DNA of 5,165 bases from an uncultured Porphyromonas sp. (GTDB lineage Bacteria > Bacteroidota > Bacteroidia > Bacteroidales > Porphyromonadaceae), in NCBI GenBank assembly GCA_927910985.1, contig CAKMOP010000270.1:1-5165 (forward strand). The letters run 5' to 3'. Position numbers and translations under genes: made by a program. Numbering within the stretch: the stretch's first letter is position 1; each line of letters starts with the position of its first letter. The notes beneath the pieces are model-generated. The model was given only the letters and a program-made list of their open reading frames with translations, ran no database searches and was not told the origin of the DNA. This document shows positions 1-5,165 of the stretch, in pieces.

Positions 1-71
1 ATAACCAATATAGGTTGTCACGCCGAGCAATATAGGTTCACCCAGCGAGCAATATAGGTTCATTTAGCCTC
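1..71. repeat. 22-bp tandem direct repeat, at least three copies
   Basis: Three copies of a 22-bp unit begin at 6, 28 and 50, each opening with the identical 11-mer CAATATAGGTT. Copies 2 and 3 share a perfect 17-bp stretch (24-40 and 46-62), while the second half of copy 1 is more diverged. The array decays after about 71 and probably continues to the left of the window, so the copy number is a minimum. The period is close to two helical turns. The unit has no obvious palindrome and no spacer-like variable segment of CRISPR type. It could be the edge of a repeat-bearing miniature element (Porphyromonas gingivalis has such elements, with tandem repeats of about 23 nt inside) or simply an intergenic VNTR; the sequence here does not decide. 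Confidence 0.8.
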
Positions 72-230
72 TGCAAGAGATCGATATCATGACCTCAATA
101 AGTTCACTTGGCCACAAGGAATAAATAAGGAATACAGATCCTATAGAAATGATCCTATCCTCCCGAGGAGAGCACCCCAACATAAGGATAACGCAGCCTC
201 AAGATATCGAAGATCTATGAGCTATTGGGG

Positions 231-261
231 GGAGTAAAGTTATGAGCAGTCTCATGACTCC
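231..261 (+). other. imperfect stem-loop upstream of the receptor gene
   Basis: The outer stem GGAGT (231-235) pairs with ACTCC (257-261) and the inner stem ATGAG (242-246) with CTCAT (251-255), around the loop CAGT, with an asymmetric internal loop between the stems. The outer stem would hide the purine-rich GGAG that could serve as a ribosome binding site for the small ORF starting at 242. It could be a terminator of an upstream unit, a leader structure, or chance; no U-tract follows. Confidence 0.35.
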
Positions 262-298
262 GCTCCTTCACATTCTCTTCAGGACACGCCAAGATTAG
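242..298 (+). CDS. possible 18-residue small ORF (doubtful)
   Basis: ATG at 242 opens an 18-codon frame ending in TAG at 296-298 (MSSLMTPLLHILFRTRQD). The only reason to list it is a strong Shine-Dalgarno-like GGGGGGAG at 227-234, seven bases before the ATG, which is unusual for a phylum that mostly uses weak sites. The peptide has a short hydrophobic middle and basic end, with no family I recognise. Its start codon lies inside a stem-loop. It may well be chance. Confidence 0.12.
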   Translation: MSSLMTPLLHILFRTRQD

Positions 299-313
299 GT
301 AGATTGTACTACC
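298..313 (+). other. small hairpin GGTAG/CTACC
   Basis: A perfect five-base inverted repeat, GGTAG at 298-302 and CTACC at 309-313, around the six-base loop ATTGTA. It follows the end of the doubtful small ORF directly. It is short enough to occur by chance and no run of T follows it, so a terminator role is weakly supported. Confidence 0.2.
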
Positions 314-383
314 AAGATATAGGGACAAATACCTACACTTATGTATTTCCCCCCACCACCTAATATAACCTACTCTAATACTG

Positions 384-391
384 TACATTTG
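384..391 (+). promoter_or_regulatory. Bacteroidota -7 element for the receptor gene
   Basis: TACATTTG is a perfect match to the TAnnTTTG -7 consensus read by the Bacteroidota primary sigma factor. It lies 43 bases before the ATG at 435, which would give a leader of roughly 35-40 nt. I could not find a good TTTG -33 element at the usual spacing of about 19 bases, so the promoter may be weak or activator-dependent. No Fur-type palindrome is evident nearby. Confidence 0.5.
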
Positions 392-434
392 CTCCGCTCA
401 ACAGCAATATTACTCACTTATAAACCACAATAAT

Positions 435-770
435 ATGCGTAAGCTTTACTCCCTTATGCTCTCACTACAGCTCCTTTTAGCTACGGCTCTGGGGCTCAGC
501 TGTGAGCTTGCAGCACAAGGAAAGCTGACCGATGCCAATATCATTGGCCACGTCACCGACGCGAAGACGGGGGAACACCTCGCTGGGATCACCATCGCGA
601 TTAAGGGGACGACCTTCGGCGCAGCTACCGATGCTACAGGTCATTACTTCCTCAAAAACCTCAAGCAGAAGAGCGTGACACTCGTCATGCGCGGTCTCGG
701 TTATCTCAGCCAAGAGCGCACCGTGGAGATCATCCCTGGTAAGGTCGTCGAAGTCAACTTCGATGCATAG
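435..770 (+). pseudogene. receptor fragment 1: signal peptide and regulatory-like domain
   Basis: This 111-codon piece starts with MRKLYSLMLSLQLLLATALGL, a basic end and hydrophobic core that looks like a Sec signal peptide, with cleavage probably near the LAAQ at 25-28. Residues about 36-111 form a carboxypeptidase D regulatory-like beta-sandwich (IIGHVTDAKTGEHLAGITI, then GATTD-like turns and YFLKNL), the usual N-terminal extension of Bacteroidota TonB-dependent receptors. It ends at the TAG codon just where the linker to the TonB box should begin. If made, it would be a secreted periplasmic domain without plug or barrel. The ATG at 435 is the only start that keeps the signal peptide whole. 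Confidence 0.8.
768..770 (+). other. premature amber stop in the receptor gene
   Basis: TAG interrupts frame between FDA and PDNISIDEVVVSS. The same frame continues open for over 1.1 kb with clear receptor sequence. A single substitution from GAG, CAG or AAG would explain it; Glu or Gln would fit the linker. The intact stops in the window (receptor end, tsaE, tdk) are TAA, so there is no sign that TAG is reassigned here. Confidence 0.85.
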
Positions 771-2084
771 CCCGACAACATCAGTATCGATGAGGTCGTT
801 GTCTCCTCCAATCGTCAAGCTACCCTCCGCCGTCTGGCACCTACACTCGTCACCGTACTCGACTCTAAGCTCTTCGAGAATGCCAATGCGACCAACCTCG
901 CTCAAGGGCTGATCTTCCAGCCAGGTGTACGTGTCGAAAACAACTGTCAGAACTGTGGCTTCAACCAAGTTCGTATCAACGGTCTCGATGGTCGCTACTC
1001 GCAGATCCTCATCGACAGCCGTCCAATCATGAGCGCACTGGCTGGAGTCTATGGGCTGGAGCAGATCCCAACCAATATGATCGAGCGTGTCGAAGTCGTA
1101 CGTGGTGGAGGCTCGGCCCTCTTCGGTTCGTCAGCCATCGCTGGGGTCATCAACATCATCACCAAGGAACCACAGCGCAATAGCTTCACCTTCAACGAGA
1201 GCATGGGCTTCTCGGGCTTCAAGGATCTGGACAATAACCTCAGCTTCAATGGCTCGCTTGTCAGCGATGATAACCGTGCTGGAGCGATGGTCTTTGCCCA
1301 AGCACGCTACCGCAAGGAGCATGATGTCAATGGCGATGGCTATAGTGAATTGGGTCGTCTTGACTCGCGCTCACTCGGCTTCCGTGGCTACTTCCGTCCC
1401 TCGGACTATACACGCCTGACCGGTGAAGTCCATACCTTCAGCGAAGCTCGCCGTGGTGGCGACCACATCGACTGGCCAGAGCAGGTAGCTGGAGTAGCAG
1501 AGTCCATCCGCCACTCGGTATATAGTGGCAACTTGAAGTTTGACGGCTATAGCGAAGACTACAAGCACCACTACCAGCTCTATACCTCGGCACAGCACAT
1601 CACACGCAACAGTTACTACGGCGGTATTGGTGAGCCAAAGCTCCGTAACAAGGCTGGAGATAAGTTCGTCAATGCTAAAGGTAAGGAAATCGATAGCGAA
1701 GCAGATGCACTGGGCACTGGTGCTATCGGTCGCCCCATCCACACGTCAGACTATGGTAAGAACTTCGGGATCACGCGCGGTGTTACTTGGGTCGGTGGAG
1801 CACAGTATACCTATGACTTTGACCACTTCCTCTTCATGCCTGCCCAGTTCCTCGCTGGTGCAGAATACAGCTATGATCGCCTGGAAGATCGGATGCCCCT
1901 AAGAGAATGGGAAACGGAAGAGACGAAGAGCAAAGGCTTTGACCTGAGTGCTACCCCCCACATCCCCTCTCCCCTGCCCTGCGCCAAGTTATTCGCAACG
2001 CCAGCCAGTTTGCCCAGATCGAATGGAAGAACGACCGTTGGAGCCTCTTGCTCGGTACGCGCCTCGATGAGAACTCTGCTGTAA
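771..2084 (+). pseudogene. receptor fragment 2: TonB box, plug and first part of the barrel
   Basis: Same reading frame as fragment 1, with no start codon until ATG at 1029, which lies inside the plug and is not a true start. From 771 it reads PDNISIDEVVVSSNR (TonB-box region), then the plug with GVRVENNCQNCGFNQVRING, ILIDSRPIMSALAGVYGLEQIP and IERVEVVRGGGSALFGSSAI, and barrel strands from about 1190 onward. True receptor sequence ends near 1961; the codons from there to the TGA region at 2082-2084 (CAKLFATPASLPRSNGR and onward) are out of frame and mean nothing. A product restarting at 1029 would lack a signal peptide and could not reach the outer membrane. Confidence 0.8.
1953..1975 (+). 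other. frameshift 1 of the receptor gene, in C-rich tracts
   Basis: Receptor sequence passes from one frame (…GFDLSATPH) to the frame reading PALRQVIRNASQFAQIEWK. The change equals one lost base. The stretch contains runs of six C (1954-1959), four C (1964-1967) and four C (1971-1974). Adding one C in the first or second run joins the frames smoothly, for example as TPHIPLSPALRQ. The exact base cannot be fixed because the runs are repetitive. Confidence 0.8.
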
Positions 2085-2236
2085 AGAAGGCCATCTTCAG
2101 CCCACGAGCTACCTTGCGCTACAATCCCACGAAGAACTTCAACATCCGTGCAACCTATGCCAAGGGCTTCCGTGCCCCTCAGGTCTTTGACGAAGACCTG
2201 CACGTCGGTGTCTCGGTGGTGAAGCTCAGCGCGTGA
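1976..2236 (+). pseudogene. receptor fragment 3: mid-barrel segment with the FRAP motif
   Basis: Receptor sequence resumes here one frame over: ALRQVIRNASQFAQIEWK, WSLLLGTRLDENS, SPRATLRYNPTKNFNIRA and YAKGFRAPQVFDEDLHVGV. The alternating polar/hydrophobic strands and the conserved GFRAPQ turn are hallmarks of TonB-dependent receptor barrels. An internal ATG lies at 2069 and a TTG/CTG-type start could be assigned near 2048, but none is a natural start, as homology extends upstream of both. The frame ends at TGA 2234-2236 after the out-of-frame tail SVVKLSA. Confidence 0.78.
2210..2215 (+). other. frameshift 2 of the receptor gene
   Basis: The frame reading DEDLHVGV ends and the next frame takes up GGEAQRVTNADDLRPE. 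The change again equals one lost base. The simplest repair is a G between 2212 and 2213, turning GTC-TC into GTC-GTC and giving HVGVVGGEAQRVT, a sequence that looks natural for this receptor group. There is no homopolymer here, so polymerase or base-caller slippage in a run is a less obvious cause than at the other two sites. Confidence 0.75.
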
Positions 2237-2817
2237 CCAATGCTGATGACCTCCGTCCTGAGATCTCACACTCCTTCAGCCTCAGCAATGATATGTACTT
2301 CACCCTCGGTGGAGCACAGGTCAACCTCCTTATCGAAGGCTTCTACACGCGCTTGCTCGATGTCTTTACAAACTATAAGGATAAGTCCGAGAATGGCATC
2401 TCTTACTACACACGCCACAACTATGGCATCAACGACAACGGGCAGCAGGTCTCCTCTGGTGCGAAGATCCTTGGTCTGAACCTCGAGGGTAAGATCGCCT
2501 ATCGCTGGCTCTCCCTGCAGGCTGGTCTTACGCTCTCCAGCAACAAGTATGATGCAAACCAGGAGTGGGGAGTGCGTCAGAAGGTCAAGGGCGACCATGA
2601 TGCAGCCTACAACGAAAGCTTCGTTCCCAAGAAAGATGGCTCAGACTTCGACAATGTAGCAGCCGATGGCGAAGCCCAAACCGTCTCTATGACCTCTAAG
2701 CACATCACGCGTACGCCCTCTACTTATGGCTACTTCACTATCGGGATCAATCCTGTTCGTCCGCTGAACATCGCTCTTACGGGTACGTTACCGGCTCTAT
2801 GTACGTGCCACACGTAG
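2215..2817 (+). pseudogene. receptor fragment 4: distal barrel
   Basis: In the third frame the barrel continues from GGEAQRVTNADDLRPEISHS through LLIEGFYTRLLDVF, GLNLEGKIAYRWLSLQAGLTLSSNKYD and TPSTYGYFTIGINPVRPLNIALTG. These are typical late strands of a TonB-dependent receptor, including the ADDLRPEISHSF turn that follows the FRAP segment in relatives. A GTG at 2233 could be mistaken for a start but lies in the middle of conserved sequence. The last few codons before the TAG at 2815-2817 (TLPALCTCHT) are out of frame. Confidence 0.78.
2779..2786 (+). other. frameshift 3 of the receptor gene
   Basis: The frame reading PLNIALTG stops making sense and the next frame reads YVTGSMYVPHVVKWG. One base is missing at ACGGGTAC; adding a G to the GGG run at 2781-2783 gives ALTGYVTGSMYVPH. 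This third loss returns the gene to its first frame, so the final stop is in phase with the original start. Confidence 0.78.
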
Positions 2818-3185
2818 TCAAGTGGGGACAGAACTCCGCTGTCACCGATCGTGCTGCTATCGCAGCTGGTCTCCGTCAGGAGGGTTATAAGCTCGGCCTT
2901 GTCGATGCATCCGGAGCTGCTATCCAGGAAGATGGTGCTCCAAAGGAAGTCGATGTTGAGTGGAACGAGCTGGTCAAGACGAAGAGCTTCTTCGACCTCG
3001 GCACGAAGATCACCTATGATCTACGCCTCTTCTCTAAGACCAACCTCCAGCTCTACTGCGGGATCAACAACCTCTTCAATGCCTTCCAAAGCGACTACGA
3101 CTTCGGTCCCGATCGTGATAGTGGTTACATCTATGGGCCTACGATCCCACGCTCTGGATACTTCGGCTTGAAGTTCACCTTCTAA
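2784..3185 (+). pseudogene. receptor fragment 5: last barrel strands and C terminus
   Basis: The final piece reads YVTGSMYVPHVVKWGQN, then a strand pair with FFDLGTKITYDLRL, NLQLYCGINNLFNAFQSDYDFG, and ends RDSGYIYGPTIPRSGYFGLKFTF before TAA. The GINNLFN and PRSGYFGLKF elements are the standard closing strands of TonB-dependent receptors, with the terminal Phe that the BAM machinery recognises. ATG at 2799 is internal, not a start: homology begins before it. This fragment lies in the same frame as fragments 1 and 2. Confidence 0.78.
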
Positions 3186-3200
3186 CTCCCACACAGCATA

Positions 3201-3213
3201 GGACAGCCTGTCC
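3201..3213. repeat. short inverted repeat after the receptor stop
   Basis: GGACAG (3201-3206) and CTGTCC (3208-3213) form a perfect six-base inverted repeat about one base C, starting 16 bases after the receptor stop. As RNA it would be a five-pair hairpin with loop GCC. It may be a minor part of the terminator region or a protein-binding palindrome; nothing distinguishes the two. Confidence 0.35.
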
Positions 3214-3228
3214 ATAGCTTCATACACG

Positions 3229-3267
3229 GCTTGCCCCCTACTTCCCTGATGGGAAGTAGGGGCAAGC
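3229..3267 (+). terminator. strong bulged hairpin terminator after the receptor gene
   Basis: The left arm 3229-3246 and right arm 3251-3267 pair over 17 base pairs around the loop TGAT, with one unpaired C on the left (five C opposite four G). The right flank is TACTTATATAAAT rather than a clean T-run, which is common enough in Bacteroidota terminators. It lies between the receptor stop at 3185 and the -7 element of the next unit, so it most likely separates the two transcripts. The near-perfect stem could act from either direction. Confidence 0.75.
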
Positions 3268-3309
3268 TACTTATATAAATAGATGTGTAGACTTATCCTC
3301 CGAATATCT

Positions 3310-3317
3310 TAAATTTG
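3310..3317 (+). promoter_or_regulatory. Bacteroidota -7 element for the tsaE operon
   Basis: TAAATTTG matches the TAnnTTTG consensus perfectly, 53 bases before the ATG at 3371 and 42 bases after the terminator hairpin. No clear TTTG -33 box is seen upstream. The predicted transcript start (about 3322-3326) would leave a leader of about 45 nt, which contains a small GGGG/CCCC hairpin (3334-3337 with 3344-3347). Because the G of the element coincides with an in-frame GTG at 3317, the element argues against translation starting there. Confidence 0.55.
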
Positions 3318-3370
3318 TGGGTACGTATATGCTGGGGTGTCCTCCCCTGGCTCAATCAAGATACAAGCGA

Positions 3371-3820
3371 ATGGAAACAGAGACGACCTACCTCTTAACC
3401 TCCCCTGATGCACTGGAGCCCATCGCGCGACAGTTCATTGAAGAAGTACTCCCGTGGGGGGATATCTTCGCCTTCTATGCCCCTATGGGGACGGGCAAGA
3501 CGACCTTCATCAAGACACTCTGCGAAGCCTTGGGCGTGCAGGACGTCATCAATAGTCCGACCTTCTCTATTATCAATGAATACCGTGCAGATCCTTCGGG
3601 AGAACTGATGTATCACTTCGACTGCTACCGCCTGGAGAAGCTCTCCGATGCACTGAACCTGGGTGCAGAAGACTACCTACAGAGTGGAGCACTCTGCTTC
3701 ATTGAATGGCCTGAAGTCATGGAAGATATACTCCCAGCCGATACGGTACGTATCACCCTCGAAGAAATCGAAGGTGGCGTACGCCGACTCACAGCGCGCT
3801 ACAATAAGACGGAGAAGTAA
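3371..3820 (+). CDS. tsaE: tRNA threonylcarbamoyladenosine biosynthesis ATPase TsaE
   Basis: TsaE (YjeE family) is the cytoplasmic ATPase that works with TsaD and TsaB to place the threonylcarbamoyl group on A37 of ANN-reading tRNAs; it is thought to reset the complex after each round. The 149-residue protein has the family marks: Walker [10 protein letters not shown] (37-45), the switch segment [11 protein letters not shown] (61-71), the HFDCYR motif (82-87) and the Walker-B-like FIEWPE (110-115). The length is normal. The start at 3371 is chosen because the family begins just before the [13 protein letters not shown] helix; the frame is also open to ATG 3329 and GTG 3317, but these lie at or beside the predicted promoter and would add a tail unlike the family. 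It leads the operon, and its stop overlaps the tdk start. I see no damage. Confidence 0.93.
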   Translation: METETTYLLTSPDALEPIARQFIEEVLPWGDIFAFYAPMGTGKTTFIKTLCEALGVQDVINSPTFSIINEYRADPSGELMYHFDCYRLEKLSDALNLGAEDYLQSGALCFIEWPEVMEDILPADTVRITLEEIEGGVRRLTARYNKTEK

Positions 3821-4410
3821 TGCTTAATCCCTTTGAAACTGGCCTCGCTCGAGTACGTGGGAGTATCGAAGTCATCTGTGGCTCGATGTTCAGTGGCAAG
3901 ACCGAAGAGCTACTCCGTCGACTGCGTCGTGCGAAGATCGCAGGCCTGCGTGTGGAGATTTTCAAGCCTACAGTGGATACACGCTATGCAGAGGCCGAAG
4001 TTGTCTCACACGACCACAATGCGATTGCCTCGACTCCGATAGATAATTCCTCGAACCTCCTTCTCTTAGCCTCGGAGGTCGATGTCATAGGCATCGATGA
4101 AGCTCAGTTCTTTGACGAGCATCTCCCCGAGGTTGTAGAGCAATTAGCCGACCAAGGGATACGTATCATCCTCGCTGGACTCGATATGGACTTCCGCCGT
4201 CAGTCTTTCGGTCCGATGGCGCAGCTCTGCGCTATCGCTGACTCCGTCGATAAGATCCACGCCATCTGCGTCGAGTGCGGTAGCTGGGCCAACTATTCCT
4301 ATCGTCGCGTCTCTGGAGAGCAGCAAGTGATGCTCGGGGAGGCTAAGGAATATAGTCCTCTATGTCGCACTTGCTACCTCAAGCACACGCATAACAATAA
4401 GCAAGACTAA
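3820..4410 (+). CDS. tdk: thymidine kinase, type II
   Basis: Transfers phosphate from ATP to thymidine, giving dTMP in the pyrimidine salvage route; a cytoplasmic, usually tetrameric enzyme. The 196 residues carry the P-loop GSMFSGKT (21-28), a DTR motif (53-55), the catalytic IDEAQFF (92-98, with E94 the expected base), the GLDMDFR segment (120-126) that leads into the lid, a four-cysteine zinc site (C150, C153, C182, C185) and the thymidine-holding loop ANYSYRR (157-163). All expected residues are present and length is usual for the bacterial TK1-like family. The ATG shares its A with the TAA of tsaE (TAATG), a layout that suggests translational coupling. A charged, Asn-rich end (HNNKQD) follows the last zinc ligand. 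Stop is TAA. Confidence 0.95.
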   Translation: MLNPFETGLARVRGSIEVICGSMFSGKTEELLRRLRRAKIAGLRVEIFKPTVDTRYAEAEVVSHDHNAIASTPIDNSSNLLLLASEVDVIGIDEAQFFDEHLPEVVEQLADQGIRIILAGLDMDFRRQSFGPMAQLCAIADSVDKIHAICVECGSWANYSYRRVSGEQQVMLGEAKEYSPLCRTCYLKHTHNNKQD

Positions 4411-4423
4411 CCCTACTACAACA

Positions 4424-5165
4424 ATGAATTCCAATAAACTACTCGCACTCGCTTGCTCTACCCTACTCTCGATGACACTCTTCTCGAGCTGTGTCATCGC
4501 CATCGGATCGAATAAGGAGCACAATACAACCTACGCTCCCAATGGCAGGGTAGCCTATGCAATGAGCCCAACGCTCGGGGGGAAACTCTTCACTGCAGCT
4601 TGGATACAGCGATCCGCTGAATATAAGGCTCTCTGCCAACAAGCCTACAATGTCGCTACGGAGCGCCTTCTTGCAGCCACTCAAAAGCCGTTGTCCGCAG
4701 GTGAAAAGCGCTGGGCGATTGTCACAGACATCGACGAAACTATTGTCGACAATTCAGCAAACTCCGTCTACCAAGCCCTCAAGGGAGAGGATTACTCACA
4801 GCCTTCATGGGATCGCTGGTGCGATCAAGCCGATGCTGTAGCCCTCCAAGGTGCTGTCGAGTTCTTCCGCCAAGCCGATGCCTTAGGGGTAGATATCTAT
4901 TACATCTCCAACCGTGATGAAGTCAATCGTGCTGGGACGAAGCAGAACCTGCGTGCTCTGGGCTTCCCTCAGGTCGACGACAAGCACTTTATGTTCAAGG
5001 ACAAGTCCTCGGACAAGACTTCTCGCCGTGACGAAGTACTCAAGACGCACAACATTCTGATGCTTCTGGGGGACAACCTCGGTGACTTTGACCACTTCTT
5101 TGACGTACGCGATGAGTCGGTACGTGATCAGGGGGTCACACGCTTCGCCTCCGAATTTGGGAAGC
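4424..5165 (+). CDS. class C acid phosphatase / e(P4)-like outer-membrane lipoprotein nucleotidase, 3' end cut off
   Basis: 247 codons are visible and the frame runs off the window edge; the family is usually about 250-280 residues, so little is missing. The N terminus has a lysine, a hydrophobic core and the lipobox LFSSC with C23 as the lipid-bearing cysteine, so the protein is a lipoprotein. The HAD-type DDDD signature is complete: DIDET at 102-106 (nucleophile D102, acid/base D104) followed by NSANSVY, ISNRDE (161-166), the lysine region FKDKSSDK (191-198), and LGDNLGDF (215-222). The SAEYKALCQQAYN helix (64-76) is also typical. Relatives such as Haemophilus e(P4), gene hel, strip phosphate from nucleotides, including NMN, at the cell surface. 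It starts 13 bases after tdk with no promoter between, so it is probably in the same transcript. Substrate here is inferred. Confidence 0.9.
   Translation, partial: MNSNKLLALACSTLLSMTLFSSCVIAIGSNKEHNTTYAPNGRVAYAMSPTLGGKLFTAAWIQRSAEYKALCQQAYNVATERLLAATQKPLSAGEKRWAIVTDIDETIVDNSANSVYQALKGEDYSQPSWDRWCDQADAVALQGAVEFFRQADALGVDIYYISNRDEVNRAGTKQNLRALGFPQVDDKHFMFKDKSSDKTSRRDEVLKTHNILMLLGDNLGDFDHFFDVRDESVRDQGVTRFASEFGK

Larger units (their letters stand above)
72..383. other. non-coding intergenic stretch
   Basis: About 310 bases without a convincing gene on either strand; stop codons are frequent and base composition is richer in A+T than in the flanking genes. It holds an octamer direct repeat (GATCCTAT at 137-144 and 151-158), two stem-loops listed separately, one tiny doubtful ORF, and a run of six C at 349-354. 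I looked for the conserved boxes of cobalamin and TPP riboswitches, which often precede receptor genes in this phylum, and did not see them. Confidence 0.6.
435..3185 (+). pseudogene. TonB-dependent outer-membrane receptor, broken by one stop and three frameshifts
   Basis: One receptor gene read in four steps. Repairing an in-frame TAG (768-770) and three one-base losses gives 917 residues. Order: signal peptide (about 1-27), carboxypeptidase-regulatory-like domain (about 36-111), TonB-box-like DEVVVSS (119-125), plug with a CxxC pair (C171, C174) and the stretch VEVVRGGGSALFGSSAIAGV, then a long barrel with the FRAPQVFDEDLHV segment and the end GYFGLKFTF, whose last residue is the aromatic typical of outer-membrane barrels. 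This resembles the CirA/COG4771 group that imports iron complexes, haem or cobalamin with TonB-ExbBD energy; the ligand cannot be read from sequence. The parts fit together with no missing segment, so decay is recent or the lesions are sequencing errors. Promoter and terminator are both still present. As written, no functional receptor would be made. Confidence 0.88.

Noticed and set aside
1..71. CRISPR array
   Set aside because: The 22-bp units abut with no unique spacers of constant length, and there is no cas gene in the window.
72..434. Cobalamin or TPP riboswitch before the receptor
   Set aside because: The conserved boxes of these riboswitches could not be found, and the small hairpins present do not form either known fold.
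768..770. TAG read as an amino acid by stop-codon recoding or reassignment
   Set aside because: Intact genes here end in TAA, no recoding signal is seen, and three frameshifts follow in the same gene, so ordinary damage or error is simpler.
477..968. A 163-codon open frame on the minus strand opposite the receptor N terminus
   Set aside because: It lies wholly antisense to clear receptor sequence and its protein has no recognisable pattern; long antisense frames are common opposite GC-biased third positions.
1029..2084. An independent gene starting at ATG 1029
   Set aside because: The same frame upstream to 771 encodes the TonB box and the first half of the plug without a stop, so 1029 is an internal methionine.
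1953..2786. Programmed ribosomal frameshifting to make the full receptor
   Set aside because: Three separate shifts of the same sign would be needed in one gene, there is no clear slippery heptamer with a downstream structure, and a stop codon lies upstream of all of them.
2233..2817. A separate gene starting at GTG 2233
   Set aside because: It continues the receptor barrel directly after a one-base frame change; conserved sequence extends upstream of the GTG.
3317..3370. A longer TsaE starting at GTG 3317 or ATG 3329
   Set aside because: The GTG coincides with the -7 promoter element, the ATG lies next to the predicted transcript start, and the added residues do not resemble the family N terminus.

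Overview
The window looks like chromosomal DNA of a member of the Bacteroidota, most probably Porphyromonas or a close relative. The evidence is three-fold. There is a SusC/CirA-like TonB-dependent receptor carrying an N-terminal carboxypeptidase-regulatory-like domain, which is typical of the phylum. Two perfect matches to the Bacteroidota -7 promoter element TAnnTTTG sit just upstream of the two transcription units. The coding sequence is of moderate GC content. The genus is an inference; no database search was possible.

Layout, left to right, all on the + strand. Positions 1-71 hold at least three tandem copies of a 22-bp repeat that runs off the left edge. Positions 72-383 are non-coding apart from small stem-loops and one doubtful 18-codon ORF. 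A -7 element at 384-391 precedes a large TonB-dependent receptor gene (435-3185) that is broken by an in-frame TAG codon at 768-770 and three frame changes, near 1953-1975, 2210-2215 and 2779-2786. Every frame change has the sign of a single lost base. Repairing the four lesions gives a receptor of 917 residues with signal peptide, regulatory domain, TonB box, plug, barrel and C-terminal phenylalanine, so the gene is either a very young pseudogene or a good gene damaged by base-calling errors. A strong bulged hairpin (3229-3267) closes the unit.

A second -7 element (3310-3317) begins a tight operon: tsaE (ATPase of the tRNA t6A37 complex), tdk (type II thymidine kinase, start overlapping the tsaE stop by one base) and, 13 bases on, a class C acid phosphatase / e(P4)-type outer-membrane lipoprotein nucleotidase that is cut by the right edge of the window. 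The last two make a plausible salvage pair: the lipoprotein would strip phosphate from external nucleotides and Tdk would re-phosphorylate thymidine once inside.

I see no CRISPR array, tRNA, rRNA, transposase or defence system, and nothing on the minus strand that I believe is a gene. The sequence does not show an undescribed system. The points most worth checking are the decay or misassembly of the receptor, the 22-bp repeats, and the pairing of thymidine kinase with a surface nucleotidase.
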